Assembly: GCF_018691265.1 (NCBI RefSeq)
Contig: NW_024881324.1
Coordinates: 9,675,730 to 9,739,729 of the forward strand
Direction: 5' to 3'
DNA: 64,000 bases
Origin: Tyto alba
Taxonomy: Eukaryota > Chordata > Aves > Strigiformes > Tytonidae
Part shown: positions 23,152 through 54,595 of the stretch, piece by piece
How positions within the stretch are numbered: position 1 is the stretch's first letter
Layout of the letters: each line of letters starts with the position of its first letter
The notes under the pieces: generated by a model
What the model was told of the DNA's origin: nothing
Database searches by the model: none
Seen by the model: the letters and a program-made list of their open reading frames with translations, nothing else
Position numbers and translations under genes: made by a program

Positions 23152-23347
23152 TCACAGAATCATGGAAGGGCTGAGGTTGGCGGGGACCCCTGGAGCTCAC
23201 CTGGTCCAAGCCCCTCACTCAAGCAGGGTCACCGAGAGCCGGCTGCCCAGGCCCGGGTCCAGGCGGCTTTTGAATATCTTCAAGGAAGAAACCTCCACCA
23301 CCCCCCTGGGCAACCTGTGCCAGCGCTCGGTCACCCTCACAGTGAAA
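23152..23347 (-). mobile_element. CR1 LINE fragment, copy 2
   Basis: It starts TCACAGAATCATGGAAGGGC on the + strand and closely follows copy 1 through CTGGTCCAAGCC, GAGAGCCGGCTGCCCAGGCC and CGGTCACCCTCACAGTGAA, then breaks off. It is an antisense CR1 3' end truncated after about 195 bp. It belongs to the same subfamily as copy 1. Confidence 0.92.
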
Positions 23348-24356
23348 TCTTAGTGTTGCCACATGAGCTACAGCAATTTTACTTCAACATTTCAGTGTGT
23401 GTGGGATGGATCCTCAAACGCAGCTCCACTTTAGTGTCAGCTGACGTTCGTGTGCAACTTTTTCAGTTTCCTGTGGGAAGAACCAACAGGGGTGTTTCTT
23501 TAGTGGAGTGCATTATTTTTTCTGGGCTATGCTGAAGAAGTGGAGTTCCCTAGAGAATGGGTAGTGGTAACTCCATGATTGCTTCACTGATCTGGTAAGA
23601 GACATTTGTGTCTATCTTAATGGCTCAATTTCCAAGTTTTCACTGTGGATTTTTGAGGGATACAGCTTATGCAGAAAACTTACTGAATTCCTAAAAGACT
23701 GAAAGTATGAATCTGGCTAACTTAGTTATTTTTTGGTGATGTGTCTGCTCAGTTGAACATAATACTTCAGCTGAGACACCTACTTCCCAAGAGAGCAGAA
23801 CAGCAAAATGTGAGCTTTCATGTCCCCGGCATGTGATGGTCAGGATGAGCTTGAGGCAAGACAGGTCTAAAGCCCCAGCCTAGAGCAGAGTCCACTGTTT
23901 GGGAAGCCTTGGGCTGTGCCTCCAGTGACTGTAGTCAGCCTGGAGTTTGGCATATATGGCTAACAGTTGCTCTTTGACCTCTTCAACTAAAACACTGCAA
24001 TAGTTGTAGTGTCCAGCCAGCCGCTTCTAGTGAGCAGTCCAAGTTCGGTCATTTATCTACTATGGACTATTAATTCCTTACACAGGTTGTTTTGAAATGG
24101 CACATAGTTGAGTCTCCTACTGAAATCCCTGGCTAAGTAATGCAGGGAAGGGCTTACCTTTGCTTTTTGTTTTCTGTTACCTCTGTGTTAGTCAGGAGTG
24201 TGGTAGCAAGTCATCTGATGGTCCTTTTTTGTGAGAAGCTTGAAAATGAGATATTTTGTCTTTATTTACATTGTTTCTCCTTGACTGGCTGAGTATGTAA
24301 CTGCTTGCTGCATGCTTGTTTGTTCATATAGAAGAGTGTTTTTTGTTGTGGTGGTG

Positions 24357-24427
24357 TTTTTTTTTTGTTTGTTTGGTTTTTTTTTTTTCTTTGTTTTTTT
24401 TTTTTTAATCTTTTTTTTTTTTTTTTT
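24357..24427. repeat. Interrupted poly(T) tract
   Basis: About 70 bases that are nearly all T, with a few G, C and A interruptions. It may be the A tail of a decayed retroposed sequence on the - strand or simple slippage. Confidence 0.85.
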
Positions 24428-26539
24428 CCCCTGGAGATAATAGAAACAGCACCGATGCATTCACTTTGGAGAGTGAAAGCTCCCCTGCCTCAAGCCTCCC
24501 CCTGCCAAATAACTTCATGGGTTCTGAAAACAAGAAAAATAAGCTTAATTTGGTGCAGTTCTCCCCTCAAGCAGTACTTCCTCTCCAGAGAGGTGTAAAG
24601 CAGTGCCCCATGGCTGTGCTCTCCCATGTTGCATGCACCAGTTCTTTTCCAGCTGACGTCCAAATGTGATGGAAACTCCAGCTAGGAAAAGTAGTGCACA
24701 GCCACGCTGTTGTTTGCAGACTTGGTTGCCTGGGAACCTTGATCCGAGGGGCAAAGGGGAGAAATGGGGGTGAGGAAGATGATGGCAAAGCAATCTCACC
24801 CCATTCCTGCGCCGAGGGCACTGAGCTCTCAGCTGGGCACTGCAGTAGAGTGTGGTCGTGCACGCCTGTCCGTCTGTCCGTCCGTGTGTGTGTGCATGCA
24901 CACTGCTCAGCGGGCGCTCTGCTGGGCTCATGTCTGGCAGCATGGGGCTGCCAGTGCCTTTGTGGGATTTGCTCAGTGTGCTCAGCATGTTTCCCTTTTG
25001 CTCTACCCCCCCCCGGCCAAATTAGATGCCTTTATTTCAGACTGAAGATCAGCTCTTGGGCGCGTGTGCACATGGATGTGTGGATGGATCTAGCTTTTAT
25101 ATTCTAAACTGGTGGCTGAACAGGTATGTCTGTCTCCTCCCTCTCAGGGTTAATGTATCCATGGATGTAAAACTTAGACACTCACCAAATAGCTGTTAAA
25201 ATACAGATTGTTGTATCTTATGTCCCGTGAACAGGGAGTGTTTCAAGCGAGTGACTGCAGGGTGCACCTGGCTGCTGGTTGTGCGCCTACTCTCCTCAGT
25301 TTTTTCTGAGGTGGTTTGAGGCATCTCTTAACAGTAGCACAAACAGTATTGCTGAGCTGGTCCCTGGGGGCTGCCTGCTTAGTGGAGAATTGATTTTTTT
25401 CCAGCCCTCTGTTTCCTGCCTAAAGATGGCATCAGATTGCAGTTTGATTGCTGGTAATTACATGGACTTTACTGAAGACACACACGTGTCTTTCCTTAGA
25501 CCAGTTTTATGAAATGCTTCAGTTAAAACAGAAGAACACAGCCCTTGTGTAGAGGTCTCAGTGCAAGACACTGGGCTGTGTTCTCACATTCCCTGTACAA
25601 TGTATTCTTACCAATATTTTTCTTTTTAAAAGAAATTACTGTATGTAACCAGAACACTCTACAGGGCTTCTGTGGAAGCCATATCTAGTTGCAGGGGAAG
25701 GGGATCTTTAGTAAATAACTAGGGTTTTTTTTTACTTCGTGTATGTGTCCAAACCTCACTGGACAGCTACAAACCTGCTGGCTGTCAGAATGGAAATATA
25801 TACAGCCACGCACAAACGGAGTGTAAGGAGGTCAGTGAAAACTTACCCAAATGGAAACAAACAAACAAGCCCGGTACCAGCGTTTTCATCATGTTGTGTC
25901 TCTGTCAGCAGTGGAAAGGGCAGAATTTGGTCAGTTAAGGTATACGGCCCTTTCTGTTTTGTGTAATTGGGAGCCCCTGTGTGCATCGAGAGAGGAGCTG
26001 CTCCTGCCTGCCAGTTACAGTGAGGATGCTGGGTGCCAGTTGTCTCTTTGGGGTCAGAATTTTTGCATCATCAATTATGAAAACTAAACAGCCTAAGCAG
26101 AGCTGTTACCTTCCGTACTTTCTGCAGGAAGCTGGTGAGCCTGTTTGAAGGTACGTACTTATTCTTGTGAAGCAGGTTTGTTTCCTCCCCTTTTACCTAC
26201 ACAGAGGCTGCAGCTTGTCACAACCTGAAATGCTGTGCAACCACTGAAGCTACTCAGGGAAAGGAGTTGAAAAAAAAAAAAAGAGATGAAAAGGTGATAT
26301 GAAAGTAGCCAGACGTGCAGGTATGGCTACTCTGCTGAACAGCAATACTCAGTGGCATTTTCTTTTTCATCCAGTATGCAACAGGGTGTTACATACTGGA
26401 CAAAGACTTGGCAACAGGGAAGGGAGGGTTGGCAAATGCTGCACATTGGCAGGAGGTACCGGGTATTGAAAACGTAGTGGTGAGGTGGGTTTTGGTTGTG
26501 TTTGTGGATGGGGGGGTGGTGTCTAGTGCAGACTGTTGG

Positions 26540-26730
26540 TTTTGTTCTCGACGAGCCCGGTGTCAGGTACAACTTCAGCAGCTGAGGTACCAGTCATCTT
26601 CCCCTGCGAGGGCAGGAGCGGCTCAGCCCATACGCCGTCCCCGCGGTCTGCGCCGGTAAGTCCTGCGCTCCCGCTTTGCTGCCCGCCTGGACCCGCCACT
26701 GCATCCGCTGTCGGTCACTGGGACGGGGGG
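26540..26730 (+). promoter_or_regulatory. Small CpG-rich block with a consensus 5' splice site
   Basis: A block of about 190 bases with CpG clearly denser than its surroundings (TACGCCGTCCCCGCGG, CTGCGCCG). On the + strand it contains CGCCG|gtaagt (donor at 26656), a near-ideal 5' splice site. This is the layout of a short CpG-island first exon of a non-coding RNA, but no transcript is known to me here and the pairing could be chance. Confidence 0.3.
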
Positions 26731-26757
26731 TGATAAAATACACGGGCACAGGAATGC

Positions 26758-26788
<31 letters not shown>
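26758..26788. repeat. Poly(T) tract
   Basis: 31 bases, all T apart from one C. Read on the - strand it is an A run just beyond the possible end of the PHACTR1 3'UTR. Confidence 0.9.
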
Positions 26789-26791
<3 letters not shown>

Positions 26792-28333
26792 TTAATTTTT
26801 TTAAGAAACTGCATACATCAGAGACAAACAATAATTTAAATACCATGCAGTTTCAGTATGTACAAAAACTAGGACATAGAGATCCAGTTTAATTTTTTTT
26901 TCTAGTTATTTACATCGTTTTCATACAGCCATAATCTGCTAAATTACAATACTGGAAGAGCACATGATTGACAGCCACCACACTCACTCCTATACAAAGA
27001 CAAACTATATACATACACTTGGATATCAACTGGAAAATGCAAGTGGTGCAGGAGTAACTGGGACACATGGGAATGCAGGTAATGTGCCCGTCACCTCCTC
27101 TTTGTTTACAGAAGTTGTTCCAAGCTCGAGCAGACTGAACACCTGGGAAAAACCACTTGTCCCCCTTTTTCTTTCCTGATTTTATTAGCCTAGTTGTCTC
27201 CCATGGCTATATGAAGTGATTTTTATTTGCAGGCACCTTAGGGAGCCCCCGTTCATATGTAATTATGGGTTTCCATCTTGCCCATCTATTTTTATGAGTG
27301 CAGGCTTTCACTAGGCATGTTGGAAGTGCTCCCCCTCTGTTGGTTTATAGTGTTTCCACTGTACAGATGGCACTGTAGAAATAACGAAGGGTGAGATTGG
27401 TGACTAGCTGCAGTGATGACAAAGTGCTGTGATTACATGTAAGCATTAGGCTGAAATATATTTGTGTAATGGGGTCACTAAATTGTTTGTTAACATAAAA
27501 TAGTTAAAAGTCTTATTACAATATTTTTCCCCCTCCTTTCTCTTCTGATGATGTCTAGTGTGTACACTAGGAATTATCTAGACACAAAAGCTGCCCTGAG
27601 CCCCATCCCAGCAAACCTGCAGCCTAAAACTTCTTCAGCTTGCAGGGACCTGTCCAGCGGGGCGCAGGCTGGGGAAAGGCCCCTGACCTTCCCTGTAATC
27701 ATAAATACCTCAGCAGGTCCCTGCAGCCTGCTGCTGCTGCTGGGGCTGTGGGTGGGAGGGTGATGCCACCGTGGCGCTTCCTCACCCTCGCTTTTTTTTT
27801 TTTCAAACAATCAGAACTTCTGTCTCGATGTTTTGGAATTGCTTTTTCAATCCCTGCCGCCTCCTGAGCCACCCCCGGTTTCCACTTTGGCTTCCCATAG
27901 GCTGTAGAACAGATGTCACAGTACTTGCACATTGTAAGTATGAATAACCTGTCAGGATTCAGTAAAATATAACCAAAATGTTCTTCCTCATTGACTCTAG
28001 AATATTATCTCCATTACCAGCCCTGGAGATGGATGATTTGAATAGCCATTTTTTTTCTGCATTGGTTTTCCTAGTCTCTAAACCTGATGTAATTTCTTCG
28101 TTATTACTATTACTCTCCTCCTAATATGCATGAAGATGACTGGTGTTAACTGTGATGTCAACAGAGTCTTAGCAGGAATGCCATCATCTTTGTCCTACAC
28201 ATAATCCAGGTTGAAGGGGGGTAAAATCATGACTATTTGGTTTTTGATTCCTGCCCCCCAACAGGATCACTACTTTGCCACGACAGAGATGGCTTTCACA
28301 GATGAGAAGACAAGTGCTCAAGAAAACAGATTT

Positions 28334-28355
28334 AAAAAAAAAAAAAAAAAAAAAA
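28334..28355. repeat. Poly(A) tract, 22 A
   Basis: An uninterrupted run of A in the PHACTR1 3'UTR region. It would be a U run in a PHACTR1 transcript. Confidence 0.95.
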
Positions 28356-29042
28356 GGACCAGCCATTCCCCAGCCTGCTTGCAACTTCCCACGGATGCCA
28401 GAGGCGGGTGTGCAAAGGGTGGTTGTGCTGCAGTGTTCAGGCACTGAACGGCTGTGGAAGAATTCCCTGCCAAAGGCTAACTGTGCAAAATACACAGACC
28501 CGCTGAAGGTAAAACCAGATGAAGTGCCAGTTCTGTGATGCTGACTGCAGTGCCAAACACTTTATATGGCTTCTTCCTCCTCCCCCTTCCCCTTTTCAGT
28601 AGTAAGCTTTACTTGCAATTTGGGAGAAACAGTGCAGTTCTTCCACTGTGTCCTGGTGTCTGCTCAGCCAGGAGTTAACATAATTAAAAAAAAAGAGAGA
28701 AAAGCATTGCTGCATGTAGCTGCCCTGGGGCCAGCACGAATCCTGAGGCAGGCTGAGCACGGCAACTTGCTGAGCAGCCAGCAGAGACCCATCTCAGGCC
28801 CATCCAGATGAAGGCAGGGTGCTGGGGAATGGCTGGCTATCACCCAGGACTCGGCAGTTCCGTGCCTCAACCAGTGCCCACGGGTTTATTTAGGTTACCA
28901 GCCTGGCAGGCCTGGGCATGGCTGGGGTCCCTGCCCCAGTACCCAGAGTGACACTGCCCCTTCCCATGGGGACTCCAGCACTGGCAACAGACTGACAGCA
29001 GCAGTCTGCTACTTCCAACCCTTTCCTCTGCATTTTAATCTT

Positions 29043-29065
29043 AAAAAAAAAAAAAAAAAAAAAAA
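29043..29065. repeat. Poly(A) tract, 23 A
   Basis: A second uninterrupted A run 0.7 kb from the previous one, again a U run in the PHACTR1 sense. Confidence 0.95.
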
Positions 29066-30289
29066 TCTCACCTTTTCCTCCCACCAGGCTCCCAAGTTCT
29101 GTGACTTCTGCCACCGCTGCTCCTTTGGCCTCCTTTCCCTTTCACAGGGAACCCCTAAGCTAATGATGCCAGGGCAGGTATGGGATCCATACTGGGACCA
29201 CGAGGGCTCATTGCTCTTCAAAACAGCCAGGTTGCAGAGCCCTTTCCTAATACAATGTATATGTGCTCAGAAGCATAGTTTTGCTTTCCCTTTTTAAAGC
29301 TGTGATGCAGTCTTGTTAGGCGTGCACGTGTGTGCAAGTGAATTAACAAACATGAACCCCAGGTTTTCATGAAAATGACCCCCAAAGCAGTGTATTCCTG
29401 GCTAGTAGGTAAGTGCTCTGTCTTTGCTGCACTGAGCTGATAACATGGCATGTGAAAGGCTTTCACTATTGATGGACTTGTATCTAAAGCAGCTGTGAGC
29501 TGGTGACACAGGGGTCCCTGTGTGTGTTTCCTCAGAAATCATTACCCAGTCTGGGAAGTGTAGCATGTCAGAGGCACGATGCTGCAAAAACGAGGCACCA
29601 GAAGCCAGCTGGTTTCTCCTTTCATTTGTAGCATCTTCCATCCTGCAACGGCCAATTCTGAGTTAATAGCTAATAAACCATAGTGGTGCAAGGGCGGCCA
29701 CAGATGAGAATGAAACGCTTTTGCTTGTCCCCGACGGGGAGCGAATCTGTGAGGTATTGAGTACCACCACCAAGCGTGAATGGAGCGTGTTAGCCTCGCT
29801 GCCAGCGTCGTCTGGGCAGGCTGGGTGCTAGAACAACTCCATGGGCAGGTCCTTTTGGTTTGCTCCTGCCACCAGAGGAGCGAGATGGAGGCCTGAGAGG
29901 AGGCAGGAGTGTTGGCACGATGCAGCACTGGCCACTAAATGACCAGGTGTGAGAGGCTTCTCGGCCCCCAGTCAGCGAAGGGCAATGTCGGCATGGCATT
30001 GGGGAGGGCGAGAGGGAGCACAGAAGAATGGGTAGGTACATGGAAGACAGGGAGAAAGGAAAAAATAGCAACAGAAATAATACTGTAGTAAAAAACTTTG
30101 GCCTCTCTGTTCAAACTGTCAAAGCAAAATAACTATTATAGAAGAAAAAAAAAAAAAAGATGTCCCGAAGTAATAATCTGGAACTTCTTACAGTAATGTT
30201 GCTACAGTGCTTTGGGCCACTGGCCCAAAACATGGAATAATAATTTAAGATCTAGGAAGGAATCCTAGACAATGTTTGCCCCAATTTGA

Positions 30290-30480
30290 TGGCATTCTAC
30301 TAGTTAAGGACTTGATTCTGGAAGGTGCTGGCCTAAGTTCAGAAGAAGCACTTAAATATGTTCAGCTTCAATTAAGCCTGTCAGATGTGTTCTTGAATGC
30401 AGTGAGGCTGTCAGCATGCTTACCTAATGTTAAGCACACGCTTAAGTTGGCAGGTAAACCAGGCCCAGAGTGACCAGCAC
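30290..30480. repeat. Probable ancient amniote interspersed repeat
   Basis: The segments GACTTGATTCTGGAAGGTGC and GTTAAGCACACGCTTAAGTTG with AGGCCCAGAG resemble a widespread old repeat in bird, turtle and crocodile DNA that reads around GATTCTGCAAGGTGCTGAGC and AAGCATGTGCTTAAG. The identification is from memory and the family name is unknown to me. Confidence 0.4.
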
Positions 30481-31659
30481 TCTGAGCTCTGCTTAGTTTG
30501 TGTGTTAAAGCACTATAGTAAAAATAAATTAAACCCAAACCAGAACACCTCTGAATTGCTGTCCTTATGCCCCAGCTGTGGGGACCGGTGACAAGTCCCA
30601 CCACCCTTACCAGTGCACCCGACTCCTTTTGTTAGGCCAAGTACCACAATACTTTTCTCAGAATGAATTTAGGATCAGTTCTTCAAACACCTGATACAGA
30701 GAGGACAGAGCCCCCGGTCCTTCCTGTCGTGGGTCCCTTCTGCAGAGCCGGTGGGAATCCCAGCGGTTCTTGCTGCCGGGCGCGCGGCAGCTCTCACAGT
30801 CACAGGGCTTGGGGCTAAAAACAAAACTACAAGCGGAGCGGCTGCCATGCAGTGACCACGAAGAGATGGGTTTTGCTTGCTTGTCCTCAACATTCTTGTC
30901 GCTTACTGCTGATGGGTTCACGACGGGGTTTAGAAAATTATGCTTGAAAGAGATGAAAAATAAACAGTTGCTAGAACTGAACCAGCCTTCAAGCAGGGAG
31001 TCCTGTTCTCTACAGGCGAGTCTTCTCTTCTGCTTGGGAGCCGAACAGTGCTTACTGACTGGCCGTAAACTTCCCCAGGGAAAGAAATGCCTTTCTAGTC
31101 AGATGATATTCACAGATGGGCTGGCCCGTAGAGTAGTTTTGCCCCTTCGCCATCCTCGTAAGGTGCTTGCAGCCTGACAGGAGTGTTTGGCCGAAGTGCT
31201 TTAGCGCCGTAGGTGCTCGTCTGTTGGAGACTTCACCCAGGCCAGTGATTCCCTGAACACCATCTCGGGGCTCTCCAGAGTTGATGAAGGAGGCTTGTCG
31301 GGATGAGGGGGGTTGCCTGAAGACCAAACGGACGCACCACCAGCTGGGCTTGAACACGTATGGCAGATCCACATGCCGGGGAAGTCTTATACATAGATGC
31401 CAAGTCTTGGCACGATTCCCACCAGGGGTATTTTCTGTTACTGAAGCTTGAACCAGCAGGTCTGATGATGCTGCAGTACCCATCACATGTAAATACAATT
31501 TTCCTTTTTTTATATTTATTTTTCTACTATTTTTTTTTTTTAAAAAAGCAGTTCAGAAGATTTACATTGTACGTAACAGGGAAGTGAATAATACCAGCAC
31601 TTATGGTTCCTTTTAATTATGTTTTGAAGATGGCATAGTAGTCAGGTAGAATTGATCTG

Positions 31660-50652
<18,993 letters not shown>

Positions 50653-51821
50653 CTGCGAAAAAAGTCCAAGATCAGTTTTTGGACCATATCATATTCTCCT
50701 CAGTCCTCTGTCTTGAAGAGCTATTTTGGGGTGTGAAAGACAGAGCAGAAAACACTGACACTGCTCCATTATGTACTTGGTACTCCCGGACCATGCGTGA
50801 CACAGACCATGCTTCGCTTTAGCAGTTTCCTCTGTTTTCAACTCACGAAAGACAAAATACGTTATGTCATCTTAGGCATGACTCTCCCACCCCTACCCCA
50901 GGCAGAGCTGCTGAAAGTTAAGCTACACAGATGTCTCCACTTAATTTCCTTCCTCTCATTCCTGCTTCCTGACTTGCGCAAGTATTTCTAGCTGAGACCC
51001 AGCTAACCCTCTCGCTGCCCTCTCGCCAGCCTCCTGGCTGCGACTCGTTTGTTCAAACGCTGTTTGAACAGACAGACAGTCCACAGAAAAAAACAAGGGA
51101 TAGTTTGGCAGCGTTGAGGGCAGAACAATAGCAGCCCTTCTCCTCCTCCACACCCTCGCTTCCCTCCTCCCCCTCTTCTGGCTTTTATTAAATCTTACAT
51201 TGAAGGATCAGCGTGACTTGCTAGTCAACCTGTACGTAACGGGGTCACAAAAACCGCAACCTAATTACAAATGGCGACCCTGCGCAGAGAAATGGTCTGA
51301 ATATTCAGAATACAAAGCAAGGGAGAGAAGCACAAAGGGGTCTTTGGAGAAGTAAATCAGGGAGATGACATCAGAAGTCAGCACTGTTGGGCCTCCTCAT
51401 ACTCTCCTCCGAGTCAATGGGAGTTTTGTCGATGATGCCAGTGACAGGACAGAGCCTCCTCTTCCTTCAGATGCGGTCATTCAGAGACGTTCCCAACTTG
51501 GGGGCCCCAGTCTCTGCCAGTTGGAGCATCAGTCCCCCTGAGAGGTACTGGGTACCGATAGGAAACGTGATGTGAATGCCGGCCGCGTGGCTCCATCCCC
51601 TGCAGCGAACGCTTCCCCCGACCCGGGGCACAGACGCTCACTGCCACGGGTCTGCCTCTGCCAGGCTGGGTGAGGGGTGTCTGGCACCGGCTCCCCACAA
51701 CACAGGGGTTGAGTCGCTGCTCAGAGGTGCACGCATCCCCCCCTCCAGCCCTCTCCAGAGCCAGGAGCTCACCCGAGCACCAGTTCCGATACCCCTGCCC
51801 CTCACGTCACGCGTGGTGCAC

Positions 51822-51837
51822 GGGGGGGGGGGGGGGG
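51822..51837. repeat. 16-G homopolymer
   Basis: An unbroken run of 16 G within a GC-rich stretch (51.56-51.92 kb). It is prone to quadruplex formation and to sequencing length errors. Confidence 0.9.
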
Positions 51838-54571
51838 AAGCGTGTGGGGGGAGTAGGAGCCCAACCCTACACCCGCCCTACGTGGGCAGAAGCGCTACGG
51901 GCATCTGACTTCATCCAGCCCGAAGATCTCCACCAGCAGAGGTGATACCAGACATACGTCCTTTGGGGCCACTTTACACCACAACAGCAAACCAGCAGAA
52001 CAGGGCCCTATTCCACGGGAGTCATTAGCTTTGTCTCTTCCTCACGGCAGATTGAACATTTGTCTCATTGGAAAAGTGTTGAAAGGGACAGAAACTCATC
52101 CTTAACTCAGAAGTAAAGAACGCCTGCAAAGTACTTGGAAGACAGAAAGTGCTAGTCAAGTGCAAGCACTATTACCACCTTTAAGATACAGTAGCTGTTG
52201 CTAATGGGAGACTTCATCTTAGGACTATGAAGCAATTAAAACTACTATATTTCTAGCAGCCCACAAGAATCAAAAAGTTGCCACTCTTAGTCCCACCATG
52301 TGTGTCTGCAGGAATCGAGTTACACAATTATTTTTAATCCACTGCACTGTGATGCTTTTCAAGAGGATGCCTCAGAGGGATATTAAGAATGGACTCCAGC
52401 CATCCCATGTGTGGCTGCTTCTACAGAAACATACATTACACAACAAGTAAAAGGTCTGAATAGACCTGAATAAAAGTCTGAAGACAGTGCTCCCAAAAAC
52501 GTCCTCCCCTTTCCAAGAAAACAGGATTGAAGCACTCAGCTAACAGTGCTGTCAAGTACAGTTCACATTGGAGCGTTTCCAAGAAAAGGCAGAAGTTTCA
52601 TCTATCTGCAAAGGTCATTCACAAAAACGACCAAGTTTTCCATGTGTTTACTGGGGTACGTGCATTTAAAGAAAGCTTTCACTTCACTGTGTCATTACTT
52701 CCACGCAAGACGACAGAGACTTCCTCCAAGTATGCCCTATATGCACCCTCTACTTCTGTGCTGCTCAGAGACCTACAGACTGTGGGATTCTTCCCTGTGC
52801 TGCTGGGCCAGCCACGAATCCCTGTGACCTGTGTTCCCCTTTGAGAGTCAAATTACTTTATGGACCCCATAATCCCCCCTTTTCAGGCTGCAGTGTGCTC
52901 CATCACTTTCAAGCAATGCACTCGCATGGCAGAAAAAGCCGGGATACTTTTGATAGATACAATCTGGAGATCTGAAGCTATCTGCATTCATAGGTTGTTG
53001 ATTGCTTCTGCACTCGTACAAAGCCAAGAATTTTTAATAGCAAGACCTAGGCAGTAGGAAAAGATAAAGTACCCTTGTAGTGTAACAAAATCATGACCAG
53101 TCCTTACAGAGCAGGTGGAGAAGCACAGCTGGAGGATAAAGGCGGCAATGAAGAGAAGCTGTGGCGGTGCCAGGCCGCCAGTACCACTGTCTGCTTTCAC
53201 CTCTGTGAACTGCTGCTACACCCCCATTTCCATCATCCTTTTGGGTTGATTGAGCTTGCTCCTGCCTCCTCTTTGTAAGTCCCTCCTTGATGAACTCCTC
53301 CATCAAACCAGACTTTTCCCTAGCTAGCCCTTTGCTTCCGAGGTCTCAGAATTATTTCTTTTCTTGGTCTCTTGTTTTTTAATCTCATTTCTTCTCTTGC
53401 TGCCACAGTGATTTCTGCTCCCAAACTCTCTTTGGGCTTCACAAACAACTCCACCAGTTTCTCAGAACAGCTTTTAGTTCTTTTTTTCTTGCCTCTCAAA
53501 TTCTAGATTTGCCAGATGTTGAACAGCTGTAAATACTACCATCTCTGAAAATCTTGATACTGAACCTGTAAATCAAGAAACATAAGCAGCTATTGCTTTG
53601 TTACCATGGCTGCAAAGACACAGTTTTTTTTCCCACCAAATTTCAGTATACCATCTCCAGTGTGCCATTCTGATATTGGCAAACACCAGGCTTGATACCT
53701 CCCCTCTTCTGCCTTCCCTCCTGTGCTGCCCAGAATAAAAAATATTAATGATGCCCACCTATCTTGCAGAGGTTGATTTTGGTAGTTTGATTGCTGGATT
53801 GCTGCTGTGCCTTATTTAATGTAACATCACAGAGGCTGCACGAGGCTGTCAGGAAGCCAGAGGTCAGGAAACAAATGTCTCATTAGCAGCACAATCAGAA
53901 TAAACAGGAGAAAGCAGAGGTGAGGAAGGAGCCTGGTGCAACAGCAAAGAACAGATCTGTTTGCAAAAACTGTAAAGAATGAAGAGGGATGTGCAGAGCT
54001 GCTGTTGATCAGCAAGGTAACTGGCTGCTTCATGGAACTATATGAGCATAGGTGTCTAACCAAAGAACAGGCAAGTCAGGCTTTAAAAAGTAACAACCTT
54101 TAACAGCACTTTCTGTATCTAAAATTCTCTTGTGCGAACATGCTTGACCTTCACTGTGCCATTCATGCAGCTTTGCAATAAGCCTCAGGCATCCGAGAGG
54201 ATAGGAAAGCTTGTGTTTTATAATTTGCGCTTTGCAATGTATTGCTTGGTTTATACTTCATATGTCTTCGCAATATTGTTAATAACAGCTTTGCAAATAC
54301 ACTGACAGAGGTTTTACTACAAAGAAAACCTTCCTAAGATTTATGGTGACATAAAGAAAGCCTTGCTAGGATTTCACTGAAAAAATAATATCCAAATGAG
54401 ATTGTCAGTGAAAAATAAAACAGTTTGCTCACATTTACAAAGATAAACTTGACAGCAAACCAATTTTCTAAATTAATTCCCTGCATGATGAAAATGCACC
54501 ATGCTCCTTGTGCTAGAACTATACAACAAGAGCTGAGCAGCTCTTTGTAAGGACATTGCGTGGTTGGGTGC

Positions 54572-54595
54572 GTTTTTTGTTTTGTTTTGTTTTTA
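54572..54595. repeat. TTTTG pentanucleotide repeat
   Basis: A short TTTTG array like that at 48.43 kb. Confidence 0.85.

Larger units (their letters stand above)
21601..26800. other. Region between the convergent genes TBC1D7 and PHACTR1
   Basis: About 5 kb with no recognisable coding exon. It contains a CR1 fragment (23152-23347), an interrupted T tract (24357-24427), a moderately GC-rich stretch with overlapping short open frames (24.7-25.0 kb) and a small CpG-rich block (26.54-26.73 kb). Part of it could be an extended 3'UTR of either gene. Confidence 0.5.
26800..31659 (-). other. PHACTR1: Probable PHACTR1 3'UTR region (3' limit uncertain)
   Basis: This is sequence downstream of the PHACTR1 stop on the - strand. 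Reverse-strand AATAAA signals lie at 31515-31520, 28885-28890, 27232-27237 and 27181-27186. Near 26.8-27.0 kb the - strand reads like an AU-rich UTR end, with an ATTAAA near 26.89 kb. I cannot tell which site is used. Open frames up to 148 codons here match nothing I recognise. Confidence 0.4.
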
